Source of the DNA: an uncultured Flavobacteriaceae bacterium
Lineage (GTDB): Bacteria > Bacteroidota > Bacteroidia > Flavobacteriales > Flavobacteriaceae
Direction: 5' to 3'
DNA: 64,000 nt
NCBI GenBank assembly: GCA_947495135.1
Contig: CANLXN010000001.1
Coordinates: forward strand, 248,001-312,000
Part shown: in pieces, positions 28,433 through 36,530 of the stretch
Layout: each line of letters begins with the position of its first letter
Numbering within the stretch: position 1 is the first letter of the stretch
Notes under the pieces: generated by a model
What the model was told of the DNA's origin: nothing
Database searches by the model: none
The model's input: only the letters and a program-made list of their open reading frames with translations
Translations under genes and position numbers: made by a program

Positions 28433-28597
28433 CTAACCTAAGCTTTCAATTTGTTGCATTACTTCTTCTGCTTCAAATGCCTTTTGATCGCTTAATTTTC
28501 TATTAGTGGTAGAAAGCTGATGCGATTCTTTCAAGAGCTGTTTATATTTTTCGTGCAAGCGGTCTTTTTCTGATTTCTTTTTGAATAGTCCGAACAT
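28433..28597 (-). CDS. Lacal_2735 family small protein
   Basis: This 54-residue protein begins MFGLFKKKSEKDRLHEKYKQ and ends VMQQIESLG. It matches my memory of the flavobacterial Lacal_2735 family (MFGLFKKKSEKE..., ..LSTTNRKLSD.., ..AEEVMQQIE..). It is highly charged and probably a helical hairpin or coiled coil. It is the first gene of the photolyase operon, 9 bases before DUF2805. Function unknown. Confidence 0.85.
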   Translation of the reverse strand: MFGLFKKKSEKDRLHEKYKQLLKESHQLSTTNRKLSDQKAFEAEEVMQQIESLG

Positions 28598-28664
28598 TTT
28601 TTTCGATTTTTAGAATCCAGTACAACTGGAATGAATGCTTTAGGTTTTGATTTCTATACGGCTT

Positions 28665-28672
28665 TAAAGATA
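28665..28672 (-). promoter_or_regulatory. Candidate -7 element of the photolyase operon
   Basis: On the minus strand TATCTTTA (TAnnTTTG-like) lies about 70 bases upstream of the first gene. It is immediately preceded by GTTAAACATTTTG and lacks a TTG at the normal -33 distance, so activator dependence is possible. TGTTTAA-type words also occur at the 44.9-45.0 kb divergent promoter. Confidence 0.35.
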
Positions 28673-28795
28673 CAAAATGTTTAACTATTTAGCCTTTAAT
28701 ATAAACACTTTAAGGAAAGATTAAGGTTTGTCTTGGAACCGTAATTTTATAAGATATGCAGAAAATTGTATAAGTGAATCTAAGAAATAGAACAA

Positions 28796-28803
28796 TATCT
28801 TTG
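28796..28803 (+). promoter_or_regulatory. Candidate -7 element for the AI-2E family permease gene
   Basis: TATCTTTG is a perfect TAnnTTTG element 61 bases upstream of the ATG at 28865. The nearest TTG (28766-28768) is 27 bases away, longer than usual, so the -33 box is uncertain. Confidence 0.4.
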
Positions 28804-28864
28804 TAGGGCATAAATCCGTGTTTTCTATAAATACAACACGAATCGAATCGCTAACATCATTTCA

Positions 28865-29986
28865 ATGAATTCAACAAAAGACGCCATACGTACAATTCCC
28901 AATGTGATTAACTTCATAGGGGTTATTTTAATTTTGTATGTGCTGAAACCCTTAATTATGCCCTTACTACTCGCCGCTATATTTGGGGTTATGATTTTTC
29001 CAGTACAAAAGTTTTTTGAACGTAAATTGAAGTTTAATAGACTTTTTGCCACCATATGTTCTATAGTGATTGTCTTTTCGTTAACAATCGCTCTGATCTT
29101 TATTATTGCCAGTCAGTTGCAAATATTTATGGACAATGGCGATTCTTATATAAACAAAATTACGGAGGTCTACACTAAACTAATGGCGGTTCTTGTAGAA
29201 TCGTTTAACATTAATACACGTACGCTCAGTTTTTCAGATGATATGAATTTAGGAGAACTTCTAAGAGGGAACTTCGATAAAGTTTTTACGTTTATTTTCG
29301 AATCTGGAACACTCTTTACCGATTTAGTTTTGATACCAATCTATCTCTTCTTCTTTTTATATTATCGTCGGTTTTTAAGAAATTTCGCATATAGACTATT
29401 CAATAAACAGTCAAAATCGTTTGTAAATATGATCATCAAACGCATTTATAATATTCAGCAATCGTATCTTTTAGGATTAACAAAGGTGATTATTATAGTA
29501 GGAATACTCAACAGTATTGGATTACTTATTTTGGGTATCGAAAATGCGCTATTCTTTGGTTTTTTTGCAGCCATTTTACTTGTAATACCTTATGTTGGAG
29601 TGCTTATTGGTTCTCTTTTGCCCGCTCTAGTTGCATTGGCCACAAAGGATAGTTATTGGTATGCCTTTGGAGTAATTGCAGTTTTTGGGATTATTCAGTT
29701 TATAGAAGGTTATTTTATTACTCCAAAGGTAACAGGCTCTAATGTGAGCATAAATTCGTTTGTAGCCATAGTTGCGCTAATAGCATTCGCAATGCTTTGG
29801 GGAATTAGTGGAATGGTAGTTGCCTTGCCAGTAACTGCGTCATTAAAAATAATATTTGATAACTCTCCTAAATACAGTGCCTACGGATTTCTAATCGGAG
29901 AGCCAGAAGATCAGTTTTTACGAAGCAAAGCTCGGGCACGCTTAAAAAATTGGAAATTTAGGCGAAAACTTAATTCTAGGAACTAA
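28865..29986 (+). CDS. AI-2E family (PF01594) transmembrane permease
   Basis: This 373-residue integral membrane protein has about eight hydrophobic segments in the family arrangement: two N-terminal helices, a cytoplasmic or periplasmic loop around residues 80-150, then a cluster of helices. The signature regions LGIENALFFGFFAAILLVIPYVG and YFITPKVTGSNVSINSFVAI are present. Members of the family have been linked to autoinducer-2 export, Na+/H+ antiport or unknown fluxes, so the substrate is not predictable. It opens the stress and sensory block. Confidence 0.88.
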   Translation: MNSTKDAIRTIPNVINFIGVILILYVLKPLIMPLLLAAIFGVMIFPVQKFFERKLKFNRLFATICSIVIVFSLTIALIFIIASQLQIFMDNGDSYINKITEVYTKLMAVLVESFNINTRTLSFSDDMNLGELLRGNFDKVFTFIFESGTLFTDLVLIPIYLFFFLYYRRFLRNFAYRLFNKQSKSFVNMIIKRIYNIQQSYLLGLTKVIIIVGILNSIGLLILGIENALFFGFFAAILLVIPYVGVLIGSLLPALVALATKDSYWYAFGVIAVFGIIQFIEGYFITPKVTGSNVSINSFVAIVALIAFAMLWGISGMVVALPVTASLKIIFDNSPKYSAYGFLIGEPEDQFLRSKARARLKNWKFRRKLNSRN

Positions 29987-30053
29987 ACAAAATTGTTTTG
30001 AGCACTTCCGCATTAAAAATATCTTCTATTTTTACTAGATAATTTATAGAGGT

Positions 30054-30608
30054 ATGAAGCTTTTTATAAAGTTCGATTTTCAGGCGGTTTGCAATTCAGT
30101 ATTGGAAGAACGACTTCAAGCACTCGGGATCGCTTATAAAATTGTGGGCTTTGGCGAGGTGGAGTTCTTACAGAAACTTTCAGAAGAAAAAAAACATGAA
30201 TTTGTGGAGGCTCTTCAACCATATCACATCGAGATAGTGGAAGACCAAAAAAGTATTTTGGTGCAAAAGATGAAAGACGTTATAATAGATATGGTTTATA
30301 ATGCAGATACGGAAGTGCATGTGAAAAGCTCGGTTTATCTTTCAGAAAAACTAGGCCACAGCTACGGATATTTGGCAAACTTATTTTCGGAAGTGACCTA
30401 TACGTCTATAGAAAATTTCATTATTCTTCAAAAAATAGAGTACACTAAACATTTAATTATACATGAAAACTTAAGTCTCACAGAAATCGCTTTTAAGCTA
30501 AATTATTCTAGTGTGGCTCATTTGAGTACTCAATTCAAGAAAACCACTGGCATCACACCTTCGGCTTTTCAGAGAATTATAGAGAAGAGAAGACAACAAC
30601 AAAACTAG
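30054..30608 (+). CDS. AraC-type helix-turn-helix regulator
   Basis: At 184 residues it has a small N-terminal domain (MKLFIKFDFQAVCNSVLEERLQ) and a C-terminal AraC/XylS DNA-binding domain. The two helix-turn-helices lie around LSEKLGHSYGYLANLFSE and LTEIAFKLNYSSVAHLSTQF, with the conserved FKKTTGITPSAFQRI end. Proteins of this form are common next to receiver/histidine-kinase genes in flavobacteria. It lies 22 bases before the receiver protein gene and is probably co-transcribed with it. Confidence 0.88.
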   Translation: MKLFIKFDFQAVCNSVLEERLQALGIAYKIVGFGEVEFLQKLSEEKKHEFVEALQPYHIEIVEDQKSILVQKMKDVIIDMVYNADTEVHVKSSVYLSEKLGHSYGYLANLFSEVTYTSIENFIILQKIEYTKHLIIHENLSLTEIAFKLNYSSVAHLSTQFKKTTGITPSAFQRIIEKRRQQQN

Positions 30609-30630
30609 TAGAATTAACTACCCAGCGGTT

Positions 30631-31077
30631 ATGGCAGACGATTACACTCATATTATTTTGGCCGATGATGACGAAGACGATAGAATGTTTTTTACGGAAG
30701 CCTTCGAGGAACTAAAAATGAACACCAGTGTGCGTACCTTTAACGACGGTGTCTATCTCTTAGATCATCTTATGAAAAACGAGGTTGTTATTCCGCATAT
30801 TTTATTTCTTGACCTAAATATGCCTCGAATGTCTGGAATAGAGTGTTTGGTCGAAATTAGACAAAATAGTCGATTTAAGGATATGGCCATTGCGATATAT
30901 TCTACTTCTGCTTCCGAAGAAGATATTGAGAGTACTTTTATAAAAGGAGCGAATATTTACATTAAGAAGCCAAGCGACTTTAAAAAGCTGAAGAAGATGC
31001 TTTCTAATGTAGTGACCATTAATTGGCAGTATCAGACCAATGGCCTCAACCGAGATAATTTCCTTTTAAGATTATAG
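30631..31077 (+). CDS. Single-domain response regulator (CheY-like)
   Basis: This 148-residue protein is one receiver domain. The acidic pocket is ILADDDEDDR, the phospho-acceptor aspartate is in ILFLDLNMPRMSG, the switch region is IYSTSASEED, and the conserved lysine is in YIKKPSDFKKL. With no output domain it probably relays phosphate or acts by protein contact. It is separated by only three bases from the histidine kinase that follows, its likely partner. Confidence 0.92.
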   Translation: MADDYTHIILADDDEDDRMFFTEAFEELKMNTSVRTFNDGVYLLDHLMKNEVVIPHILFLDLNMPRMSGIECLVEIRQNSRFKDMAIAIYSTSASEEDIESTFIKGANIYIKKPSDFKKLKKMLSNVVTINWQYQTNGLNRDNFLLRL

Positions 31078-31080
31078 TCC

Positions 31081-32868
31081 ATGCCTTTAAAATCTATATA
31101 TAGAGCACCGTGGTTTGTGAAAGTTGTATTTGTAGTGAGTTTGTTCATCGTTTTCTTCATTGCAGGTGTTTCTTATAAGCATATAACAGATTTGTCCAAA
31201 TCTCAAGAATTGGTGGTTCAAACTTATAAGGTAAATGTAGAGCTGGAGCAGATTCTTTCTTATTTGAAAGATGCTGAAACTGGACAAAGAGGATACTTTA
31301 TCACTCAGGATTCGTTGTACCTACAGCCTTTTCTTGAAAGCAGGAGTAAAATCAACAATAGTTTTGCCGAATTAAAGTCGCTTACGAAGGACAACCCCGT
31401 TCAACAAAAAAACTTGAAAGAACTAAACGTACTCATAGAGAATCGGTTGGAAAATTTTGATTTGGTGAGTGCTTACACTGCCAACGACGAACATACGGAA
31501 CTTCAGTTTAAAATGATTTTTCTGAATGGAAAGAATATTATGGATTCTATAAGGGTTAAGTTGAATGGTATGATCGCTTTAGAGGAAAAAATACTGAAGG
31601 AACGTCAAGATGTTTACAAGAGTGATATGAAGTTTACCCCTGTATTTTTATATAGTCTCATTGTTCTTACTTTACTTTTAATGTATGCGGCTTACGCTAA
31701 AATTAGTTCTAATGTAGATAAACTAAAACGATCGAACCAGCGATTAGAGATTTTCAAAGAGGCCACAAAGCAGTCTGAAATCATCAATAAACACGGTAGT
31801 TGGCGATGGGAAGTTGAAGAAGATAAGTTTCATTTTTCCGATAATCTTTTTCGCTTGTTAGGGGAGAAACCGCAATCTTTTGATCATACTTTGGAAAATT
31901 TTATGCGGTATGTGCATCCAGAAGACATTGATAAACTTAGTGCTCAAGTTGAACAGATGAAAGAAGACCAGGAGTTGCCTTTTATTTATTACCGAGTAGT
32001 TCATGCTGACGGTTCGGTTCATTACTTAAAGGCATATGGAAGGAGTACTGTGAATGCTGAAGGAAGAGTACAACTTCTAGGTACTACTACCGATATTACC
32101 GATGAAATAGACCATTTCAATACCCTTGAACAGCGCAATCAGGAATTAGAGTTGAATAACAAGGAACTAGCAGCTTTTAATTATGTTGCTAGCCACGATT
32201 TGCAAGAGCCTTTGCGAAAAATACAAACGTTTTTGTCTCGTCTTGAAGAAAAGGAGCTAGAGAAATTTTCTGAATCGGGTAAAACATATATGGCGCGTAT
32301 CAATGTAGCGGCCACCAGAATGCGTTCCTTAATTGACGATTTGCTTCAATATTCTCGAACTAATAAGAGCGACGAAGTATTGGTAGAGACAACTATTGAT
32401 TCTCTTATCGAGGACGCACAACAAGATCTTGCAGAATCAATAGTAGCTGAAGACGCATCGATTAAAGTAGATCGGTTACCCCAGATGAAGGTAATTCCAT
32501 TCCAGATCCAACAATTGTTTTCTAACCTTATTAGTAACTCTCTTAAATACCGGTCCAAAGGTCGAAAACCCGAGATACACATTTCTTATTTGAAGGTTCT
32601 GGCAAGTGCAGATGAACGTTTGAATAATGCACAAAGCGACTTTTATCACAGAATAACCTTTTCCGATAATGGAATTGGTTTTGATCAAGAATACGCCGAG
32701 AAGATCTTTGTTTTGTTTAGCCGACTTCATAATAAAGATGAATATTCTGGAACTGGTATCGGTCTTTCCATCTGTAGAAAAATAGTGGATAACCATGGTG
32801 GTTTTATCTTCGCAGCGGGGGTTCCAAATAAAGGCGCCACGTTCACTATCTATCTCCCAGTGAGCTAA
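31081..32868 (+). CDS. CHASE3-PAS sensor histidine kinase
   Basis: This 595-residue protein has, in order: TM1 at about 12-32 (VVFVVSLFIVFFIAGVSY); a CHASE3-like periplasmic domain with QRGYFITQD; TM2 at about 185-205 (VFLYSLIVLTLLLMYAAYA); a PAS_3 domain (about 225-345, SWRWEVEEDKFHFSDNLFRL); a short coiled coil; a HisKA domain with the H-box FNYVASHDLQEPLRKI; and a HATPase with N-box FSNLISNSLKYRS, G1 DNGIGFDQ and G2 YSGTGIGLSICRKIV. All catalytic boxes are intact. It senses an unknown envelope signal and probably phosphorylates the adjacent receiver protein. Confidence 0.93.
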   Translation: MPLKSIYRAPWFVKVVFVVSLFIVFFIAGVSYKHITDLSKSQELVVQTYKVNVELEQILSYLKDAETGQRGYFITQDSLYLQPFLESRSKINNSFAELKSLTKDNPVQQKNLKELNVLIENRLENFDLVSAYTANDEHTELQFKMIFLNGKNIMDSIRVKLNGMIALEEKILKERQDVYKSDMKFTPVFLYSLIVLTLLLMYAAYAKISSNVDKLKRSNQRLEIFKEATKQSEIINKHGSWRWEVEEDKFHFSDNLFRLLGEKPQSFDHTLENFMRYVHPEDIDKLSAQVEQMKEDQELPFIYYRVVHADGSVHYLKAYGRSTVNAEGRVQLLGTTTDITDEIDHFNTLEQRNQELELNNKELAAFNYVASHDLQEPLRKIQTFLSRLEEKELEKFSESGKTYMARINVAATRMRSLIDDLLQYSRTNKSDEVLVETTIDSLIEDAQQDLAESIVAEDASIKVDRLPQMKVIPFQIQQLFSNLISNSLKYRSKGRKPEIHISYLKVLASADERLNNAQSDFYHRITFSDNGIGFDQEYAEKIFVLFSRLHNKDEYSGTGIGLSICRKIVDNHGGFIFAAGVPNKGATFTIYLPVS

Positions 32869-33059
32869 TGTTCCCTTCGCACCATTTTTTAATAATGATC
32901 TCAATTTCTATGTAGAAGCTTCTTTTCCGTTTTACTGAAATGTGCATAACAATTCATTTCTACAGTTCAATATTCTGTATTGCGTTTAAGGCTTTATGAT
33001 AGCTTTTGTCTTGAAAACTAGGATTTATAGCTGTTGAATGCAAATTATATAAGGATTGT

Positions 33060-33105
33060 CCAAAATGCTGTAACACCAAACCTCTAGAACCGAGCGATAT
33101 TTGTA
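33060..33105 (+). promoter_or_regulatory. Candidate alternative promoter motif, copy 1
   Basis: CCAAAATGCTGTAACAC (33060-33076), a 23-base spacer, then TTTGTA (33100-33105), ending 15 bases before the ATG at 33121. The same blocks with identical spacing occur at 36421-36466. Confidence 0.5.
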
Positions 33106-33120
33106 GTAACGAAAGAAACT

Positions 33121-33672
33121 ATGAAAATCACAAAAAATACATACTTAACAATAGGGTTTTTAGCATTGCTATCGACCGCTTCGTGTGATTTTATTTTTGT
33201 AGATAAAAGTGAAAAGGGCCAACAAGCTAATGTTGTAGAAACCGCTAAAATAGAGGCAGATCTTTTGTTGATCGCGGCAGAAAAAAATCTAAGCTGCATT
33301 TCTTGGTGCGAGACTATTGAAAAAGCTACCCTTGACGAAGATTTAAAAACAGCTGCTCAAACTATTAAACAGAGTCAGTTAGAGATTGCGAAGCATCTGC
33401 AAACTACAGCCCAAGAGCATATGGTTCTAGTAGCAAATAAATTGCCTTTAAATGTTCCAAGAAGTAAGCAGATAGAGGAACTAGAAAACTACCAAGTGCA
33501 GTCTTTTAAAAAATTACGCGACAATTTAAAATTTCAGCGTCATGTGATGGATTCTTTGCTGAGGCAGTCGGACGATACAACCATCAGGGGAATGGCTCAG
33601 GCAAGTATCATTGAAATTAAATCGAATATAGAAATTACACAGCATACTTTAGAAAGACTAGGGTATCATTAA
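33121..33672 (+). CDS. Helical lipoprotein of the stress block
   Basis: This 183-residue protein has a lipoprotein signal peptide (lipobox TASC at about residues 18-21). The mature part is almost entirely amphipathic helix, for example AKIEADLLLIAAEKNLSC and IKQSQLEIAKHLQ, with one Cys pair motif CISWCE. The four-helix, ferritin-like character is reminiscent of DUF4142-type envelope stress proteins, but the match is weak. It is preceded by the GTAACAC-type motif shared with the gene at 36531. Function unknown. Confidence 0.7.
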   Translation: MKITKNTYLTIGFLALLSTASCDFIFVDKSEKGQQANVVETAKIEADLLLIAAEKNLSCISWCETIEKATLDEDLKTAAQTIKQSQLEIAKHLQTTAQEHMVLVANKLPLNVPRSKQIEELENYQVQSFKKLRDNLKFQRHVMDSLLRQSDDTTIRGMAQASIIEIKSNIEITQHTLERLGYH

Positions 33673-33690
33673 CATATAAATAAACACATC

Positions 33691-33843
33691 ATGAGAGGAT
33701 TATTATACTTAGTAGCAGTAATACTGGTAATTGGATGGGCATTAGGATTTTTTGTCTACAGCGCTGGAGGATTAATTCACATTTTATTAGTGATTGCAGT
33801 GATCGCAGTATTATTAAGATTAATAGGGGGAAAGAGGGTCTAG
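33691..33843 (+). CDS. Lmo0937-family small membrane protein
   Basis: This 50-residue protein begins MRGLLYLVAVILVIGW and ends LLRLIGGKRV, with two hydrophobic helices. It fits the Lmo0937/DUF5670 small membrane protein family, which is often stress induced. It lies 18 bases after the lipoprotein gene and 48 bases before the YtxH gene, so the run is probably one transcript. Confidence 0.85.
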   Translation: MRGLLYLVAVILVIGWALGFFVYSAGGLIHILLVIAVIAVLLRLIGGKRV

Positions 33844-33891
33844 ATAGGCCATTTTGAACAAGGATTTATTAACAATTTAAACATAAAAATT

Positions 33892-34161
33892 ATGAGTACG
33901 AATAACACAATTTTAGGATTATTAAGTGGATTGGCCATAGGAGCCATAGCAGGTATATTATTAGCTCCAGATAGTGGAGAAAATACACGTGCCAAGATTA
34001 AAGACAAGTCTAAAGAGGCAAAAGACGGATTAACAGAAAACTTGAATGACCTTTTAGAGAACATGTCCGAGAAATACGATGTAGTAAAGAAGGCGGGATC
34101 TGAAATAGTAAGCACCAGTAAGGCAGAGTTGTCTAAAGTGAAGAGAGAAGTAGGATCATAA
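33892..34161 (+). CDS. YtxH domain-containing protein
   Basis: This 89-residue protein has one N-terminal membrane segment (ILGLLSGLAIGAIAGILLAPDSGE) containing the YtxH signature GxxxGxLxAPxSG. A charged helical tail follows (AKIKDKSKEAKDGLTENL). In Gram-positive bacteria YtxH belongs to the general stress regulon. Its place among Lmo0937, holin-like, DUF2383 and Dps genes fits a similar envelope-stress role here. Confidence 0.9.
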   Translation: MSTNNTILGLLSGLAIGAIAGILLAPDSGENTRAKIKDKSKEAKDGLTENLNDLLENMSEKYDVVKKAGSEIVSTSKAELSKVKREVGS

Positions 34162-34171
34162 TACAATAAAA

Positions 34172-34570
34172 ATGGATACGACAGAACACATAGAACAGCT
34201 TTATCACAAGGCTAAGAATTATTCAGAGACGAGTATAGAGTTATATAAACTTGAAGCCATAGACACTACGGCAGATGTAGTTTCATCGATTGCCGGAAAG
34301 GCCATACTCGTCTTGGTTCTGGCGATATTTTCATTATTCTTGAATGTAGGAATTAGCCTTTACCTCGGAAAATTAGTAGGCGATTATTATTTAGGCTTTT
34401 TAATAGTTTCTAGTTTTTATTTGATACTTGGAGTTCTTCTCTATGCCTTTAATAAGAAATGGGTAATGAACCCGATAAGTAATTTAATTATTGAAAAGTT
34501 AATGGCGAGATCATCAAAATCGCCTGATCAGGCAATTAAAAAAGTAGAAGCAAATGAAATCATATACTAA
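34172..34570 (+). CDS. Phage-holin-superfamily / DUF1469-like membrane protein
   Basis: This 132-residue protein has an amphipathic N terminus (YSETSIELYKLEAIDTTADVV) and two central membrane segments (AILVLVLAIFSLFLNVGISLYLG and YYLGFLIVSSFYLILGVLLYAF). This resembles YqjE-like/DUF1469 proteins, which are often annotated 'phage holin family'. No phage genes are nearby. It starts 10 bases after the YtxH gene, and its end overlaps the next gene by 17 bases. Confidence 0.8.
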   Translation: MDTTEHIEQLYHKAKNYSETSIELYKLEAIDTTADVVSSIAGKAILVLVLAIFSLFLNVGISLYLGKLVGDYYLGFLIVSSFYLILGVLLYAFNKKWVMNPISNLIIEKLMARSSKSPDQAIKKVEANEIIY

Positions 34571-34886
34571 GCCAAGAGAACGATTAGATGCAGCCAAAAT
34601 TTTGTTGCAAAATAGAAGGCAACATCAGCTCATCGAATTGCAGCAACAGGCGGCTGATACCTTTGAGTATGTGAAGCCAGTAAATTTGGTGACGCGGTTC
34701 GTATCAAGCTTAAAAAAAGAGCCAAAAGTCCGCGGATCTCTTAAAGATACTTTTATTAGTGTCGGCCTAGGATACCTTTCCAAACGCCTAGTGGTAGGGA
34801 AGTCTAATTCGATGCTAAAAACACTTGCTGGATATGCAGTTCAGCTTATTGCAACCAAGTTAGTTGCGAAGAAAATGACCGATTAG
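34554..34886 (+). CDS. Small basic protein of the stress operon
   Basis: This 110-residue lysine- and arginine-rich protein (MKSYTKPRERLDAAKILLQN ... ATKLVAKKMTD) has a central amphipathic region and a weakly hydrophobic C terminus. It overlaps the preceding holin-like gene by 17 bases and lies 17 bases before the DUF2383 gene. The position after a YqjE-like gene recalls the YqjE/YqjK pairing in proteobacteria, but I see no clear homology. Function unknown. Confidence 0.75.
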   Translation: MKSYTKPRERLDAAKILLQNRRQHQLIELQQQAADTFEYVKPVNLVTRFVSSLKKEPKVRGSLKDTFISVGLGYLSKRLVVGKSNSMLKTLAGYAVQLIATKLVAKKMTD

Positions 34887-34903
34887 TTCAAATTGACATA
34901 CCT

Positions 34904-35362
34904 ATGAACATTTCAGAAGAAGACAAAAAGCAGATAGTTGCACTTCAAGAGTTGTTGCAGAAAACATGCGACGCCCTAGCAGGATACAAGTTGGTGAAGG
35001 AAAAGGCCACTATTGGCACGTTAAAAGAGTGGTTAGACCAGAAGATGAAGAGGAGAGCTCACTTTGCAACGGAGCTGGGCGATTTGATACGGAAATTAGA
35101 TGGTACTCCGGTTGCGGATGTTTCGGCACTTGGATTGGCTCATCGCGGATGGATTGATTTGAAATCTGCTCTGAATACTAATACAGACCTGGCACTTATG
35201 GAAGAATGTTTGAGAGGTGAAGAAACATCATTGGAGGAGTATCAAATCCAATTATCTCAGGTCAACTTTAATGCAGAGACGAAATCGGTGCTGTACGGAC
35301 AAAAAGAAAGCATCCAATATGCTATTCAGAAAATAGCTTCGATTGAAGATCTATTACAATAA
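34904..35362 (+). CDS. DUF2383 (PA2169-family) four-helix-bundle protein
   Basis: This 152-residue all-helical protein begins ISEEDKKQIVALQELLQKTC, the typical opening of the PA2169/DUF2383 ferritin-like family. It contains ELGDLIRKLDGTP and AHRGWIDLKSALN, and later CLRGEETSLEEYQ, in which glutamates stand where a metal-binding bundle would have ligands. Family members are small cytoplasmic or envelope stress proteins without a settled activity. It is part of the same gene run as YtxH. Confidence 0.88.
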   Translation: MNISEEDKKQIVALQELLQKTCDALAGYKLVKEKATIGTLKEWLDQKMKRRAHFATELGDLIRKLDGTPVADVSALGLAHRGWIDLKSALNTNTDLALMEECLRGEETSLEEYQIQLSQVNFNAETKSVLYGQKESIQYAIQKIASIEDLLQ

Positions 35363-35391
35363 ATTATTAACACTAAACCATTAAATACATT

Positions 35392-35622
35392 ATGAAAAAT
35401 TTAATCATTATATCAGTTTTAACAATATTCATCGGATTGTCTTTTACTTCCTGCAGAGAGAAAACTGAAAAGGAAGTTCTAATTGAAAAGATGGAAGAAG
35501 AAGGAGCAGAGATTAAAGTGAAGGACGGTGGCGATAAAATTAAGATGGAGACAGAAGACACCAAAGTAAAGATCAAGGAGGATGATGGAGAAACGAAGAT
35601 TAAAGTTAAAAAAGACAACTAA
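35392..35622 (+). CDS. Small highly charged lipoprotein
   Basis: This 76-residue protein has a lipoprotein signal peptide (MKNLIIISVLTIFIGLSFTSC). The mature part consists almost entirely of alternating Lys/Glu/Asp stretches with the recurring K-(V/I/M)-K-x-(D/E) pattern (AEIKVKDGGDKIKMETEDTK). The alternation suggests beta strands carrying charged faces. It lies 29 bases after the DUF2383 gene. No family is recognised. Confidence 0.75.
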   Translation: MKNLIIISVLTIFIGLSFTSCREKTEKEVLIEKMEEEGAEIKVKDGGDKIKMETEDTKVKIKEDDGETKIKVKKDN

Positions 35623-35787
35623 AAAGCGCTTTTAATCGGCCGCATTTGGTTTTAAAAGATGCAATGAAATAGATACATGAAGTCGTCTAAGGACATTTTT
35701 TTAGGAGACTTTAAGAATGAATTATTTTACAAGAACATATAACACTGGTCCAAAATAATATAGAGGACCCAATTAAAAACGAGAAAA

Positions 35788-36291
35788 ATGAATTATTTAA
35801 ATATAGACCCAAAAAAAGTAGAGCCAGTGGTGAATGAGTTAAACATTCTGTTGGCAGATTATCATATTTACTATCAAAATCTTAGAACGTTTCATTGGAA
35901 TATACTAGGAAAAAACTTCTTTGATCTTCATGTGAAATTTGAAAATCTATACAATGAAGCACGTGTCAAAATTGATGAATTGGCCGAGCGTATTCTTACA
36001 CTCCGTTACCATCCACTAAGTAAGTCTAGTCAATATTTAGCAGTTACTTCCCTGAAGGAAGCAGAAATACTGGTAGACGATACCGAAATGGTACAGCACA
36101 TATTGGAAAATCATAAAGCAATACTCAATCAGATGTCGAAGGTGTTCAACGCTGCTCAAGCTTCTGGGGATGAAGGAACATCGGACCTCATTGGTGGCTA
36201 CATAGGTGCTTTGGAAAAAGAAAGTTGGATGCTCAGCGCTTGGAGTAAAAACACCAATGATGAGTTGCTCACTAGTAACTTAAACGCATAG
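35788..36291 (+). CDS. dps: Dps family DNA-binding / ferritin-like protein
   Basis: At 167 residues it matches the length of Dps. The ferroxidase-centre motif of the family is visible: NLRTFHWNILGKNFFDLHVKFENLY (His and Asp/Glu ligands), followed by DELAERILTLRYHPL. Dps forms dodecamers that oxidise and store iron and shield DNA during starvation or peroxide stress. It ends the stress block and has its own terminator. A hairpin-forming GGTCC...GGACC pair lies directly upstream (35748-35768). Confidence 0.95.
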   Translation: MNYLNIDPKKVEPVVNELNILLADYHIYYQNLRTFHWNILGKNFFDLHVKFENLYNEARVKIDELAERILTLRYHPLSKSSQYLAVTSLKEAEILVDDTEMVQHILENHKAILNQMSKVFNAAQASGDEGTSDLIGGYIGALEKESWMLSAWSKNTNDELLTSNLNA

Positions 36292-36318
36292 AAAAATAGC
36301 AAACTTAGCTTAAGAAAC

Positions 36319-36352
36319 GCCCCATATAACTGATTGGATTATATGGGGCATT
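36319..36352 (+). terminator. Terminator after dps
   Basis: GCCCCATATAA, loop CTGATTGGA, TTATATGGGGC then TTT. A perfect 11-bp stem beginning 28 bases after the stop. Confidence 0.85.
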
Positions 36353-36420
36353 TCCATTTGGGAAAACGTGAAAACTCCTGTTTTTATTGAGTTTATTGGT
36401 GTAAATAATACAAACATCTT

Positions 36421-36466
36421 CCAAAATTATGTAACACGAAAAGCCCTCATCTTTTGCATCTTTGTA
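36421..36466 (+). promoter_or_regulatory. Candidate alternative promoter motif, copy 2
   Basis: CCAAAATTATGTAACAC (36421-36437), a 23-base spacer and TTTGTA (36461-36466), 65 bases upstream of the ATG at 36531. 15 of 17 bases of the first block match copy 1 at 33060, and the spacing is identical. Confidence 0.5.
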
Positions 36467-36530
36467 CTGTAGAAAAGGAGTGGTAATAGCTTCTATTACA
36501 TAAACCATATTATTAATTTAAAAAACACAT

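Noticed and set aside
34172-34570. Prophage remnant suggested by a holin-like protein
   Set aside because: No lysis, capsid, integrase or attachment sites are nearby. Holin-superfamily membrane proteins of this type are chromosomal stress genes.
36305-36508. A 67-codon minus-strand open frame between dps and the secreted protein gene
   Set aside because: It overlaps the dps terminator and the GTAACAC-type promoter motif, and its sequence has no protein-like pattern.
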